51,324 bases of DNA from Tubiluchus corallicola (lineage: Eukaryota > Priapulida > Priapulimorpha > Priapulimorphida > Tubiluchidae): contig JAQGDQ010001000.1 in assembly GCA_030141605.1 (NCBI GenBank), forward strand, positions 20,001 to 71,324, written 5' to 3'. The position numbers were made by a program, and so were the translations under genes. The notes below the pieces were generated by a model. The model was not told where the DNA came from. It was given only the letters and a program-made list of their open reading frames with translations, and did no database searches. Of the stretch, positions 35,925 to 47,021 are shown one piece after another; the first letter of the stretch is position 1, and each line of letters starts with the position of its first letter.

Positions 35925-36700
35925 AATTTATTTATTTACCTATTTATTTTATTTCAGACATTTACAGTCCATAGAACAAAAACAAATGTAAGTAAAAAGA
36001 CAGAGTTAGTTTACGGAAACACAGTAAGCCTACATACAAGAAAGAGTTAGTTAGAATGGGTAAATAAAATTCTTTGTCACGACTTGCAAATGTGCGACCT
36101 AAAAATTGTATCAGTATTGTGCAGCAAGCTATTAATAACAGTATTCTGACTCAAAAACAGCCCACTTCTGAGACTAAACGCAGCTTTCTTACGTATGCAT
36201 GAAAAACTAGGTACATTGTATCTAAAATTGTATCAGTATCGTGCAACAAACTACTAATAACAGTATTCTGACTCAAAAACAGCCCACTTCTGAGACTAAA
36301 CGCAGCTTTCTTACGTATGCGTGAAAAACTAGGTACATTGTATCTAAAATTGTATCAGTATCGTGCAACAAACTACTAATAACAGTATTCTGACTCAAAA
36401 ACAGCCTACTTCTGAGACTAAACGCAGCTTTCCTACGTATACACGAAAAAAACTAGGCACATTGTAGCTAACATACATTTGCCTTTGCGCTACAGCGACT
36501 AGGAAGACTAAAGAGACCTCTAATAGCATTATTATAAATAAGTCGCAGTCTTTCAATGTTTACTTTATCGTGATTAAAGCAGTAACTGTGTACAAAACGG
36601 AAACATTGTATCACATTAGTACATTTTGCAGTATTGCACCACTCTCTCAGAATGAAAAATACTTAAGGCAAGGGTTTTCAACCAGGGGGAATTAAACCCA
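35925..36700 (-). pseudogene. LINE fragment with a triplicated 122-bp segment
   Basis: Minus translation of about 36470-36600 reads DKVNIERLRLIYNNAIRGLF then SLPSRCSAKANVC, followed further on by YNVP-F and RKKAAFSLRSGLFL. RLRLIYNNAIR-L--LPS-CSA is the C-terminal motif of CR1-like reverse transcriptases. The 3' tail is AATAAATT-rich and abuts the ATT microsatellite at 35925. The segment is present three times (starts 36102, 36224, 36346), each 122 bp, which breaks the frame. Confidence 0.78.
36102..36470 (+). repeat. 122-bp tandem triplication inside a LINE
   Basis: Each unit starts AAAATTGTATCAGTAT and includes AACAGTATTCTGACTCAAAA and ACGCAGCTTTCTTACGTATG. Units differ at only a few positions. 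Confidence 0.93.
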
Positions 36701-37139
36701 AGTGAAAAATTGGAATCACAAACCGACAAACTCAAACTATTGCAGTACTGAGTTTCTACATCTGTGCATAAACTCATTTGAACATTACACTGTTATGTGT
36801 TAAAGGCTAAAAGTTGCTCTAAAAACTACTAAATCTAAAATTTATTAATACAGAATCAGACGATCTTGGAAAAGAGGATGACCTTCTGACGTGTAGCAAA
36901 ATGGATGCACGGTTCGATGTACTAAAAACAGAACAAAACTTGGAAAAATGGGAGAATGACATTCGAACGTATGATGAAAAAGGAACACCGGGCAAAAAAG
37001 TTTGAGAACTAGAACATTAACATATGCGATATAAATAAAAAAGAATAAAGCCTGAGTATTATTAAGCAATAAAAAAGAATGGATTAGCAAATTGTATTGT
37101 AAATTACATATGACATCAAACTGATGTGCGATTTTATAG

Positions 37140-37350
37140 AAGAATATTTAGAAGATGATTTATTGATGTAGTAATCGCTGACTTTTTAGCTGATGCTCTG
37201 TAATTTTAATTTCTGTATACATTTTTATATTTTTGTAAATTTGTGTAGCTTTTACTAGTGCATGTAGTATTTCTTAGTTTTCAGTGCAAATTTTTAACTT
37301 TTATATAACATTTATTTTGAAATAAACTTTAAATGAAGAATAAAATAAAT
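37140..37350 (+). mobile_element. LINE-like 3' tail
   Basis: T-rich stretch with TTTTGTAAATTTGTGTAGC ending GAAATAAACTTTAAATGAAG. No coding part recognised. Confidence 0.35.
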
Positions 37351-38059
37351 TAAGCAAAGCCTAGTTTGCAAAAAATAAGTTTGTTTTTAGATTTCAAATT
37401 TTAAGCATTTCAAAAAAAACTAAAGAAAATTTTAAGCTTCTCTTAAGTCTTTCACCTTTCGTCTTTAAGTCTTTGTTATGTTTTCGGTTTCACTGTAGTC
37501 AAAATGCATTCCAGAACGGAACACATACTAGTCGGTTACACACACAGCAAACTAAATTATTGATTTTTAGGCAATAAATGTAAAAACAAAAATCCATCTC
37601 TAATTCCAGGGTACAGAACTAGCATACACCAACACACCACACTGCCAGACCACAAAATGAGGATCCAGAGTTAGTGTCCTTAGTACTGCTTACAGTGGAC
37701 ATGTCTGAACACGAATGAAAGACAATATGGGTCGCCTTCCGGGGGTCCCCGAGAGCATCATTAGATCACCCCTGGATCAATTTATTACCATTTTGATGTT
37801 GCTCTGCGTTTTCATAGTGGCCAGCGTTCCCTGAACATGTATAAATTATCTTCACTTCTGTACTTCTTGAATTTTGTTATCTAGGACTGAGTAACTGCGT
37901 TTTGAACAATCCAATTCTACTTGCGGCGCATTCAGACTAGCAAGTTTTCTTGCCAAGTTAACTCACCGAGTAACTCGCAAGCGTGTTCAGACAAGATAGC
38001 AGAACTTGTTGACAGTTCTGACATCAGCAGACACTCACTTCTCTATTCACTGCCAGAGT

Positions 38060-38165
38060 AACTCACCGAGGCGTTCACACTAGACAGTAACTCACCCAGG
38101 CGTTCACACTAGACAGTAACTCACCGAGGCGTTCACACTAGACAGTAAATCAACTCGCAGCAACT
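38060..38165 (+). repeat. 28-bp tandem repeat, about 3-4 units
   Basis: Unit GTTCACACTAGACAGTAACT followed by CACCGAGGC. Related GAGTAACTC pieces extend over 37960-38230. Confidence 0.9.
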
Positions 38166-38869
38166 GTCGGAGTTTGTAATAACTTGCCGGCAGTAACTCG
38201 CAAAGCAGTTTTTTCACTTGTGAAGTTACTGCCAGAGAGAAAGCTCTCTAGTCTGAACGCGCCTTTAGGATAACCAGACAACTGGGAATGGGCAAAGCAA
38301 CGATGTTACTTTGATGTACAAAAGAATGTGTAACTTGCACTAGTTATTCAGAGTGCAAAAAATGAATGTATCTGTAGAGAAAATATTCTTCCTGTCAGAG
38401 TTATGAAAGCAATCCTGTTAAACAACGTACGAAAACCTGGCACTATGAGAAAAAGATCAATTTCTGCTTCTTCAATAATTGTAATCACCATGAAGCACAG
38501 AAGTAAATGGCAATGAACAATCCGCTGATTATAACTCCGATATTGAAAGTTTCAACACATCTGTTTCGAAATATCTGTTTTTGTACGAAAGGCTCCATGA
38601 ATTCGTCTATGATTTTCGTTGTTTAGTTGCTGTTTTTTTACAGAGTTTGGCCCACGGTGCGCATTAAATCCACTTATGGACATCTGCTCAAATTATTAAT
38701 CGCTTCTGGCGGGTAGAACATAGCATATGTTTTGATTAAAGCTGTAATCTTAACTCATCAGGGTAACTTAATGCTGTGAGGGTAATGATGACTCATACGT
38801 GATTCTTGGGAAAGAGGAAAATCAGGCATAACAAATGTTTGACAACGAGTGAAAGTGGCCCATAGTGAG

Positions 38870-38913
38870 ATACAGATACAGAGAGAGAGAGACAGAGAGG
38901 GAGAGAGAGATAC

Positions 38914-38992
<79 letters not shown>

Positions 38993-39040
38993 GAGAGACA
39001 GAGGAAGACAGACAGAGAGAGAGACAGCGAGGGAGAGACA

Positions 39041-39113
<73 letters not shown>

Positions 39114-39119
39114 GAAGAC

Positions 39120-39190
<71 letters not shown>

Positions 39191-39200
39191 CAGAGTGAGT
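38870..39200 (+). repeat. Long (GA)n tract
   Basis: About 320 bp of GAGA with CAGA interruptions. The long ORFs in all frames here are low-complexity artefacts. Confidence 0.98.
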
Positions 39201-39315
39201 AACAGAGCAAGAAAAAACAGGAAAGCGAAGGGGGATAAGCAGGAAAAGCCAAAAGAAAGATAAGAGATGGCGATGGCGGGAGGCTCGAGAGAAAAAGGAA
39301 GAAAGGAGAAAGAAA

Positions 39316-39418
<103 letters not shown>

Positions 39419-39419
39419 A

Positions 39420-39612
39420 CAGAAAGAGAAAGGGAGAGAAGAAGAGAACGAGAAAGACAGAGAGGCAAGAGGGAGACAAATAAAGACAGAGAGAGAGAGA
39501 GAGAGAAAAAGAGAGAGAGGGGGAGAAACGAAAAAGTAAGAGACACAGAGAGAAACAAGAAAGAGGGGGAGAAAGAGGGGGAGAGAGAGAAAGAGAGAGA
39601 GAGAGAAGTGAA
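39420..39612 (+). repeat. GA-rich purine tract
   Basis: Continuation of purine-rich sequence after the TG run. Confidence 0.95.
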
Positions 39613-40569
39613 AGTACAGGAAGTGCGGGAACAAGGAACACGACCCGCAGCCCAAAACGAAGCACCTGTTTGCGCAAATCGCAAACTGCGCACACCTCGC
39701 CACACGCCTTCTCTTCTTTGCCTCCAATATAGCAAAGTCACCTGTGCGCACGCACACAATGACAAAACGCACAAATCATACCTTCAGAACGTAACACGTG
39801 TAATTTTCAACATTGTAATTATTACTAGCAGCACAACACACAGTGACGCCCCGGGGGTGTTCAAACACCAATCCTGCCCTCGTGTTGGCAGCCACAGAAA
39901 GGAGACGCTCTGGACAATGCCCTAACAAGAGCAGTGAAGCGATCTCAAAAACCCAAATCATGTAAATTGTTAGCAATTCACGAGTGAAATCTAAAATGAC
40001 AGGCGGTAGGAGATTTAATTAAGCAGATAACGTTAACGAAATACACATGCAAATGGGCGAAAATGCAAAATGGTCAAACTTGACAAGGGACGTGTGAGTC
40101 ATGCCTGGAACAAGGTCATAGATGACATTGAACAATAACACTGTATGAAATTAAAATTATGATACGAATTCCACACGTACGAAAATAAAAACTAATGCAA
40201 CACAACGGGCGCTACCTTTCGTAATATTACTGACGATCATTGCTTACATATGTTGATTATATGTATTGGCGTATCTGAGTACATGTAAATCTCTGCATTG
40301 GCGTATGACGAAAAAGTGGGGCGCCATCATTTCACAAAAAAGAAAAGCATTATAATGTAGTGTCCCTTAAATTACCTAGCTAACATATAATAATAATGCG
40401 TTTGATAAAATATTTAACGTATTTTAGAAGTAATATCAAGAAAAGTACTTTGAAAATAAAACTGAGAACTAAAGTTTATTGATTAAACTGGTCAAAAAAT
40501 GAGTTAATAGACCAAGGTATCGTTTCCATAAAACACCATTAATACGCACGTTTATTCTGGGAATCCGTG

Positions 40570-40795
40570 TAAATAAGTCACAGGTTAAAAAGTCACAGGT
40601 TAAAAAGTCACAGGAAAAAGTCACAGGAAAAAAGGCACAAAAAAACTCACACAAAAAATGCACAGGAAAAAAGAGATAACCCTAAGCCTAACCTTAACCA
40701 CAACCCTAGCCAAAATTGTGATTTTTTTCCCTGTGACTTTTCCTGGCCCAAATTGTGATTTTTTTTCCTGTGGGTTTTTTCCTGTGACTTTATTA
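40570..40795 (+). repeat. GTCACAGG repeats with inverted copies and a telomere-like middle
   Basis: Four or more AAAAAGTCACAGG units at 40570-40630 face CCTGTGACTTT units at 40730-40795. Between them is ATAACCCTAAGCCTAACC TTAACC (split here), resembling degenerate CCCTAA telomere repeats. Confidence 0.8.
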
Positions 40796-40879
40796 TCGGC
40801 CACCTATTCTACAGACCTAACACTTCGCTTGTTTATCAACACATCAACTTTTCTCAAATGATAAAAATAAATGCAAAGT

Positions 40880-41155
40880 AAGAAATACCAGACAGTTTAC
40901 CCTTGTGGTAACGCGCCCGCTTTCGGTCTGGGAGGTCGTGAGTTCGATAGAGCGGCTGGGTCATACCAAAGACTCTAAAAATGGTAACTGCTGTTGCCCT
41001 GCCTGGCGCGTGGTATTTAGGGCAAAAGTGGGGTAATAATAGTCACTGTTATGTAGTTGTAAGTTGTTATTTACAGTCGGCGATAATAGCTCTTTGAGCT
41101 AATGTTAATTGTTCACCCAAAAGCCGACTTTAAATAAAGATTATTATTATTATAC
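40880..41155 (+). mobile_element. tRNA-derived SINE with ATT tail
   Basis: The head contains CCTTGTGGTAACGCGCCC and AGGTCGTGAGTTCGATAG (A- and B-box-like). A body with ACTGCTGTTGCCCTGCCTGG follows, resembling the conserved core of widespread invertebrate SINEs. It ends AAATAAAGATTATTATTATT. Confidence 0.75.
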
Positions 41156-41881
41156 CACTATCTCAACACAACCGTGGCAAAAACAGATTTTTTTATCAAA
41201 TGTTACCAAAAGGCTCACAATCTTCAGGAGCCCCAAGCTGCAGCCGACACTAGCCTATATAGGATAGTTCTTCCCCGCGCCTAATCTTGCTCTTTAGTTA
41301 CCAGACGCAAGACTAGCTCACGTATTCATGACACGTGGCAAACTTCTCATATCAAGTTTGAAAAACGATTTATAACCACCGCGTACAATGGGACGAAACT
41401 CATTGCAATAAACATACAAACAACTCATCACTCGAGGCTCTGATTTGGAAAATTCCTCATTTTACAAGCGAATTTATCTTCCCGGGAAACGAGACGCGAG
41501 CCACGGAACAATTTTACAGACGCTCACAATTATAAATGTATGATTTATTACGCTTAGACAGCTACAAGCACCGAATTAATACAGAGCTAACCACCGACTT
41601 CGATAGGTAGAATCAATGGCGTAGCTAATATGGGGGACAAGAGGAGCAACTGCTCGCCATGAGCACATTTTTTAAATTGGCGCCCTTTCAACAATTTTTT
41701 AAACACTTTAGATCACTTGTGCGATGAAAACCGAGGTTTTTTATTTTTTCTAATCACAAGGCGTTGGAAGAATTTTCTGGAGTCACTACTACTTGATCAA
41801 CCTACCATACGTGTTCTTGAAAATTTAAGCAACCCATTTGTCAAGGTTGAGCTGGTTGAACCAAGGATCTAATTGGCCCAA

Positions 41882-42020
41882 ATCTAATTAAGTTTAGGTT
41901 TATTTTAAATAAAAAAATATTAAAAATTATGATAATTTTTGTTGTCGATTTTGAATGCTCATTCTTCCAGCAATCACATCGTAGATCGACTGAAGAAAAG
42001 CTAATTTTGTGAAGTTTTAA
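41882..42020 (+). mobile_element. Family C fragment, copy C4
   Basis: Contains TAAGTTTAGGTTTATTT, CATTCTTCCAGCAATCACAT and GACTGAAGAAAAGCTAATTT, a shortened version of C1. Confidence 0.55.
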
Positions 42021-42044
42021 AATTGGAATGATCGGAAAAATTGT

Positions 42045-42110
42045 GGAACTCGAACCCAAGATCTTCTGAATTCTGATCAGCTACGCTAATCATTATACCA
42101 CGAAGGCATT
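42045..42110 (-). mobile_element. tRNA-like SINE head
   Basis: Minus strand reads TCGTGGTATAATGATTAGCG (A box) and CTTGGGTTCGAGTTCC (B box). It is tRNA-like but the arms do not pair fully, so this is a SINE head or decayed tRNA, not a functional tRNA call. Confidence 0.55.
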
Positions 42111-42979
42111 AAAGACAAGAAGCATAGGACTTTTTTCGTTCTTAGTACTGATTAGTCAACCCAAAAAACGAATGTTTTGCCCTAAAGTGTGTGTTGTTTT
42201 ACGCACACATCACATTTCAAAGTAAGTCACTTCAGTTTAATCACCTTAACCCCCCACCCCACCCCAACCGGTTAATTCCCCTCCCCTTATAAGCCTCATT
42301 TAAGAGAAGCTTCAATCACCAACCTGCAGTCAACCAAGAAACACGGGGATCAATTTCTTAAATTGGACGCTTAATCCAAGCGGTCTTTGGAAAATTGGAG
42401 GCAAAGTAAACAAATGCGGAGACAAAAACGTAAAGAAAATCCGCGTAAAGCTTCCCTGGGGGTAGACAGGACGGCAGAAAAATTAACCCTGGTTTTAATC
42501 TTTCTTTCATTCACTATCAAACTGTGCGAAGAAGACTGCTTTCAAACATCAAATATTCCACTAGAAGAGTTAAATTCAAATTTTAAATTTATTTATTTTT
42601 CTGTAGCGTAAAATTCATATAAATATTTGAAAAACATATAAAACAAATATTAAAATGACGATTTAAAACAGCTAAATGATACAAGATTTCACAAAGAAAT
42701 TAGTAAAATTAAAATTAAAATATAGAAAAAAAATTACTCCATATTCTAAAAGTCGTATGTAGTATTATAAACGGAAAAGGAGGTCTTTATAAGAAAGTGT
42801 TTATACCCAAACATCGATGAAAAGATATTTTTTAAAACAAATTCTCTAACAAAGACAACTTTTTCCGTTTGTAATTGATTTGCATGTAAAACACAAGACT
42901 CAACTTAATTATTTTGATCGTGTAATTTAATTACTTAATTAATCTTTAATTAGTTCTTATCAAGTTTTTATTACACTTC

Positions 42980-43130
42980 TGATTTATTTGGTCTGTAGGC
43001 GTTAGTATTTCAATTTTTTATTTTGCCTGTGTACAACTCATACTAACTCCTGTTTTGTGTATACTAAACGTTTTTTGTCATGATATATGGATGAGTTTGC
43101 GCAAAATAAAATTGAATTGAATTGATTTAT
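42980..43130 (+). mobile_element. LINE-like 3' tail with GAATT repeats
   Basis: Ends GCGCAAAATAAAATTGAATT followed by GAATTGAT, as in many invertebrate LINE 3' tails. Confidence 0.45.
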
Positions 43131-43639
43131 CAAAGTTTAAGTCATACGAGGTGATGCGAAATACAATAAACTACGTTCATACCAAATTAGACGAATTTTC
43201 GTATTAGAAAATAAATATTTAAAATTATCAATGCTAATAATAGTTAAATACTAAATAATTAAATTTGCGGCACGTTTCAAAGCGACTTCGCGCTTAATGA
43301 ATTTAAACTAAGCTGAGATACAGAAAGCTAAAGAAATGGAAATGTTTTTAAACAGCCACGCGTGGTAAACATTAAAAGTGTATGCAACATTAAGCTTCAT
43401 CATAACTCTTTTCCACTCTTCAAACACTTAATCCCACATTGTGATTTAGTTGTATACCTATTGTTGTGAACATGTCAATACATGTAGCAATTTAATTCAA
43501 TTTGATGTGTTTCCTAAGACATTATAAGCGACAGGTCCTTGAATTTATTGCAATACGCTCACAATAGATCAACCCTACTATGGCTACCTCAATCATGCTG
43601 GATCAGCCCTAGTTTTGACGTTTCTCACCATCTAATCTA

Positions 43640-43840
43640 ACTCCGTGTTTGAGCTCCAAGTGAACTACATCCACCTTAATCATACTGGATCCGCCCCCCG
43701 TCTTGACGATATCTCAGCATTTAACCTAACTCCCTGTGTTTCAGTTCCTACCGAAGTATATCCATCCTAATCATACTGGATCCGCCCCCCGTCTTGACGA
43801 TATCTCAGCATCTAATCTAACTCCCTGTGTTTAGCTGGAG
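43640..43840 (+). repeat. About 94-bp tandem repeat, 2-3 units
   Basis: CATACTGGATCCGCCCCCCG, TCTTGACGATATCTCAGCAT and CTAACTCCCTGTGTTT recur; a diverged unit starts near 43590. Confidence 0.88.
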
Positions 43841-44639
43841 GGAGCTGCTATTGTTGAAGGCTAATCTGTTGGACAAAACTGGGAGCAAAGCCCTTTGCAT
43901 TCAGCTCTGGGTTGAGGGCCAATTATTGTACATATAACTTAACATGGCTACTTATTAGAGCAAGTAAATAAGGCGTGCGTAAAGAGTTAATAAATCTAAT
44001 GCTTGGTCAAATGTAGGTAAAGGAATGCAAATTGATTTTGTTGGTAAATAGCCGTGAAGGATGCGGTTTTCAGTATAACTAAAAATTCAATTGTTTTAAT
44101 AGGTAGGTAATATGCAAATGTGCATAATGGGTATAGATATTAAAAGCTACTCGAAATGGACATTACAGACGCTTAGCATCAGAATATCAGTAACAAAAAC
44201 AAAAAAGAAATTTACTTAAACACACATAATACAAACAACGAACGGAGATTTTTAAATTTAATTTGAAATGTAGCCTTGTTTAATCAAAATTTTCATCATA
44301 ACCTAAAAACTACTAAAGCTATAAACTTGTAACTTTCACAGTCAAACGCTTATGTGTTGTAATATCAGGCCGTGAAAGTTCAGCTTTATAGGGTACTAGC
44401 TTCAAAGTCTAAATGTCAGCACAACTACTCTACGCCACCCGATACAATACAATGAACCAGCAATTATAGACTGTTTTGAAAACTTACGCTAAACTGAAAC
44501 TGGATTTGAATCGATACCGACAGTTAAATATATAGTATAGATATCTTTATAAATATATATATATATATATAGAACACGCAATCAGTTATATTTAAGAAAT
44601 ATATTATATATATTATTTAAGAATCTGTGGATGGTAGTA

Positions 44640-44770
44640 GTAGTAGTAGTATAGTTTATTGACTATAAATATAATGATTAATATAAAAAACTGGGGTAGC
44701 AGAAAATTATTAAATTTACAGTCCATTCATTATTCTTTCCAAGAATTTATCAGAGGTGGATCATATTAGC
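44640..44770 (-). mobile_element. LINE-like 3' end, minus strand
   Basis: After a short TAG-repeat run, TATAGTTTATTGACTATAAA and TTTACAGTCCATTCATTATT resemble 3' ends of minus-strand LINEs (compare 46000 and 35935-35970, which share TTTACAGTCCAT/TTTACAATCCAT). Confidence 0.35.
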
Positions 44771-44988
44771 ATATAAAATAAAATAGCTGTACCAACTTTA
44801 TACCATTGAAAAAACGATCAAGAAGTTCGTATTGTAACCAGAAGATGCTTGTTTCAAATCCAGTTATAAGTTTCGGCTTTTTGCACATTTTTATTGACAA
44901 TCACTAATTGATCTCCTAATTATGATTACAGATGTTGTTAATAATTTTGCAATATTAGCTAAAAATTAAAACCAATCATTTTTCCTAC

Positions 44989-45131
44989 CTTCCCTTCCAA
45001 TCACAGGTACTTTGCATAACTTCAACAAATCTGCACTCCATTGTCTTGACTATGACAACAAGCAGCAGCAACAGCGACAGCGACCTCGTCGGACAGTCCA
45101 AGATACCCACATAACTCGATAAAATGCTCAT
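44989..45131 (-). CDS. METRN-like: Meteorin-family protein, coding exon 1 (start codon, signal peptide)
   Basis: Encodes residues 1-47 plus two bases of codon 48. An in-frame TGA lies three codons upstream of the ATG, so this is the first possible start. A hydrophobic core at residues 18-28 (SLSLLLLLVVIV region) fits a signal peptide of a secreted protein. The exon ends in STCDWKG followed by AG|GTAGGA, a donor in phase 2. Vertebrate meteorins have the same C-x-W-K/R-G-S motif just after the signal peptide, and the split serine codon AG|T is completed by exon 2. Meteorins are secreted factors linked to glial differentiation and axon growth (METRN) or metabolic and immune signalling (METRNL); function in this animal is inferred only. 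The transcription start is not identified; the nearest promoter-like block is 1.4 kb upstream. The exon is too short and AT-poor-flanked to stand out as an ORF; the splice phase match is the main proof. Confidence 0.9.
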
Positions 45132-46370
45132 CTTGAATCACTGGAATTACTCCACCACAGAATTGACTTAAGTGCTACATTTTTCACAATCTACTTGAAC
45201 TACATGATTCTAAGAGCTTAAAATATTTACATGATTGCAACCGGATGCCTCAGTTCATGATAATTGCATAGAAGTTATTACGGTCTTAGAGCACAATAAT
45301 TCATTCACGACAAACATTCCACCACTACTACGTCTACTACAGCAAGAGTTTTACTGCTTTGCAGACAGCAGCTCTGCGGAGAACCGACAGGGCTGATGAG
45401 CCTAAACTCAATAGAACATGTAGTTCATACCTTCTTCTCGTACGTAAAGTGGTACTGAACTGCAGTTTATAACTGGCCACATTGCTAATAACTTTCTCAC
45501 AATATGGTGGCGCCATCTCTTTGCAGAGGTTTGATTTACAAAAATAAAAGCCAGGATTATATAAAAATTGAACAACTGCACAAGCTACTGGCACAGGGGT
45601 GTCGTGTTTTTGCTGGATTTAACGGCTGTGCTAACCTGCCTGGAGAGCAGACTTCTTTTATTTCAGAGTTCTGCCTGCCCCAACATCTACAGTAGACGTA
45701 ATGGGCATAATGATGATGCACCAGAACAGATTATTAATTTTAATATTCATATAAAAAATTAGTAGATATTCTCTAGCGTAAGAGTTCTTATTTTACTTAT
45801 AATAACACCATAAACTATATATCAGGGAAACTAGCAAAACCGCTCAATTGGTGAAAAAAATAAATTAGCAAATCAATTTTATTAACATCAACTATCAGTA
45901 TTAACGACTGCAGTGAAGTAAAGTTAAAATGTAACTTTGTAACATACAAAAATAAATTACTATACAGTACTGTTGACTGTTGCAAAAATTCGTACATGAT
46001 AATAATTTATTTATTGACGATTTACAATCCATGCAATTACAATTACAATTACAAGTTACAAAACATTACATAAACAATGCAGTACATTACAATGAAGAAA
46101 AAATAACGTTTACACATTTGTCTATTAAAGTGTTTTGTTCTTGCATTTTCTTAATATAATAACACCTACTTAGTTATTTCTTTACTGGGGTGTAACTGTG
46201 CCAAACCACGTTTTAAAGAACACATAGTAATTGATGTAATTAACAAATGCAAGAACCAATAACATCTTACTAACCCATAGACATGTACATACAGAAAAGG
46301 CCAACTGCTGCTGATTTCAAACTGTTGTGTTTGTTTCTCTCGGAAGGCTCGTAGATAAAACAAGAAAACA
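45132..46370 (-). promoter_or_regulatory. Upstream region of meteorin
   Basis: Should contain the 5' UTR and promoter of meteorin or an untranslated first exon. A donor-like GAAG|GTATGAAC lies near 45432 on the minus strand. No TATA box was identified close to exon 1. LINE-like sequence occupies 46000-46150. Confidence 0.35.
46000..46150 (-). mobile_element. LINE-like 3' end, minus strand
   Basis: TAATTTATTTATTGACGATTTACAATCC with (TTACAA)n on the plus strand reads as an A-rich tail on the minus strand. Confidence 0.35.
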
Positions 46371-46541
46371 CGTTGTCAAATTGAACAAGTTTATTGTGTG
46401 AGAATTCTACAACACAAAGTATGAAGGAATGTAAAATATGTACAGTCAAGTGATAGGAAAATTGCATACGCAACTGCGTGCGAGAATGCAAGAATGTGTG
46501 AATCTGAGAATATGAGAATAAACTTGAGCGGTCAGCTCCGC

Positions 46542-46550
46542 CTTATATAT
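46542..46550 (-). promoter_or_regulatory. TATA box of the heat-shock-type promoter
   Basis: Minus strand reads ATATATAAG followed by GCGGAGC. Its position downstream of the GAA/TTC arrays is that of an HSF-driven core promoter. Confidence 0.5.
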
Positions 46551-46605
46551 CAGTGTAAATGGACAACACCAGAACAATCTAGAAACTACTACGCGCATCG
46601 TGTAT

Positions 46606-46620
46606 AGAAAGTTCTAGAAT
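46606..46620. promoter_or_regulatory. Perfect heat-shock element (three pentamers)
   Basis: The bases AGAAAGTTCTAGAAT match nGAAn-nTTCn-nGAAn without mismatch. Related arrays lie at 46571-46585 (AGAAC AATCT AGAAA, one mismatch) and 46667-46686 (AGAAC ATTCT ACAAT TTTCT, one mismatch). All sit 20-145 bases upstream of the minus-strand TATA box. Confidence 0.65.
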
Positions 46621-47021
46621 CTACGATTGCTTCTACAAGGTAAAAAGATTGGTTCTACTATACTACAGAACATTCTACAATTTTCTATTTACTTCTAATG
46701 GATCTGCACAACACAAACAACGAGATATAGACACCGGGGTAATTTTACACACCAATGTGCCGACAAGTGAGAATTAAGTATGGCCAGGGGCTGAGGAGCG
46801 GGCAGGATCATTGTTTATTAAGCTAGTATAGACTGCAACCTAGGCCTCAAGCTTTAGCAAAATTTGGTAAAAAATCTTTTTTCCACCACTGTTGTCTTTA
46901 AATGTGTGCTAATTTGGTTTGCAATAAACAGCAAAAGAGCGGCATTTCCTAAAGAAATTTTTATTGATAAACAAAAGATAGCTATTTTAGTTTATTCGAA
47001 AAACTTGAAATAAGTTTACTT

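Larger units (their letters stand above)
46375..46714 (-). mobile_element. LTR-like block with TATA box and heat-shock elements
   Basis: Read on the minus strand the block starts near TGTTGTGCAG (46704-46713), contains several GAA/TTC arrays, a TATA box at 46542-46550, then about 145 bases to an AATAAA (about 46390) and ends near TTTGACA. This U3-R-U5 order is that of a retrotransposon LTR. No clear target duplication or internal gag/pol is visible, so it could be a solo LTR, or a free-standing inducible promoter. It points towards meteorin exon 1, 1.2 kb downstream. Confidence 0.45.

Noticed and set aside
39776-39976. Minus frame starting with a hydrophobic segment and ending at a GTATGA donor, considered as meteorin exon 1
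   Set aside because: Its phase does not fit exon 2 and it lacks the C-x-W-K-G motif; the exon at 44989-45131 fits both.
42045-42110. Functional tRNA gene on the minus strand
   Set aside because: A and B boxes are present but the stems do not pair well and no discrete acceptor stem is seen; called as SINE head.
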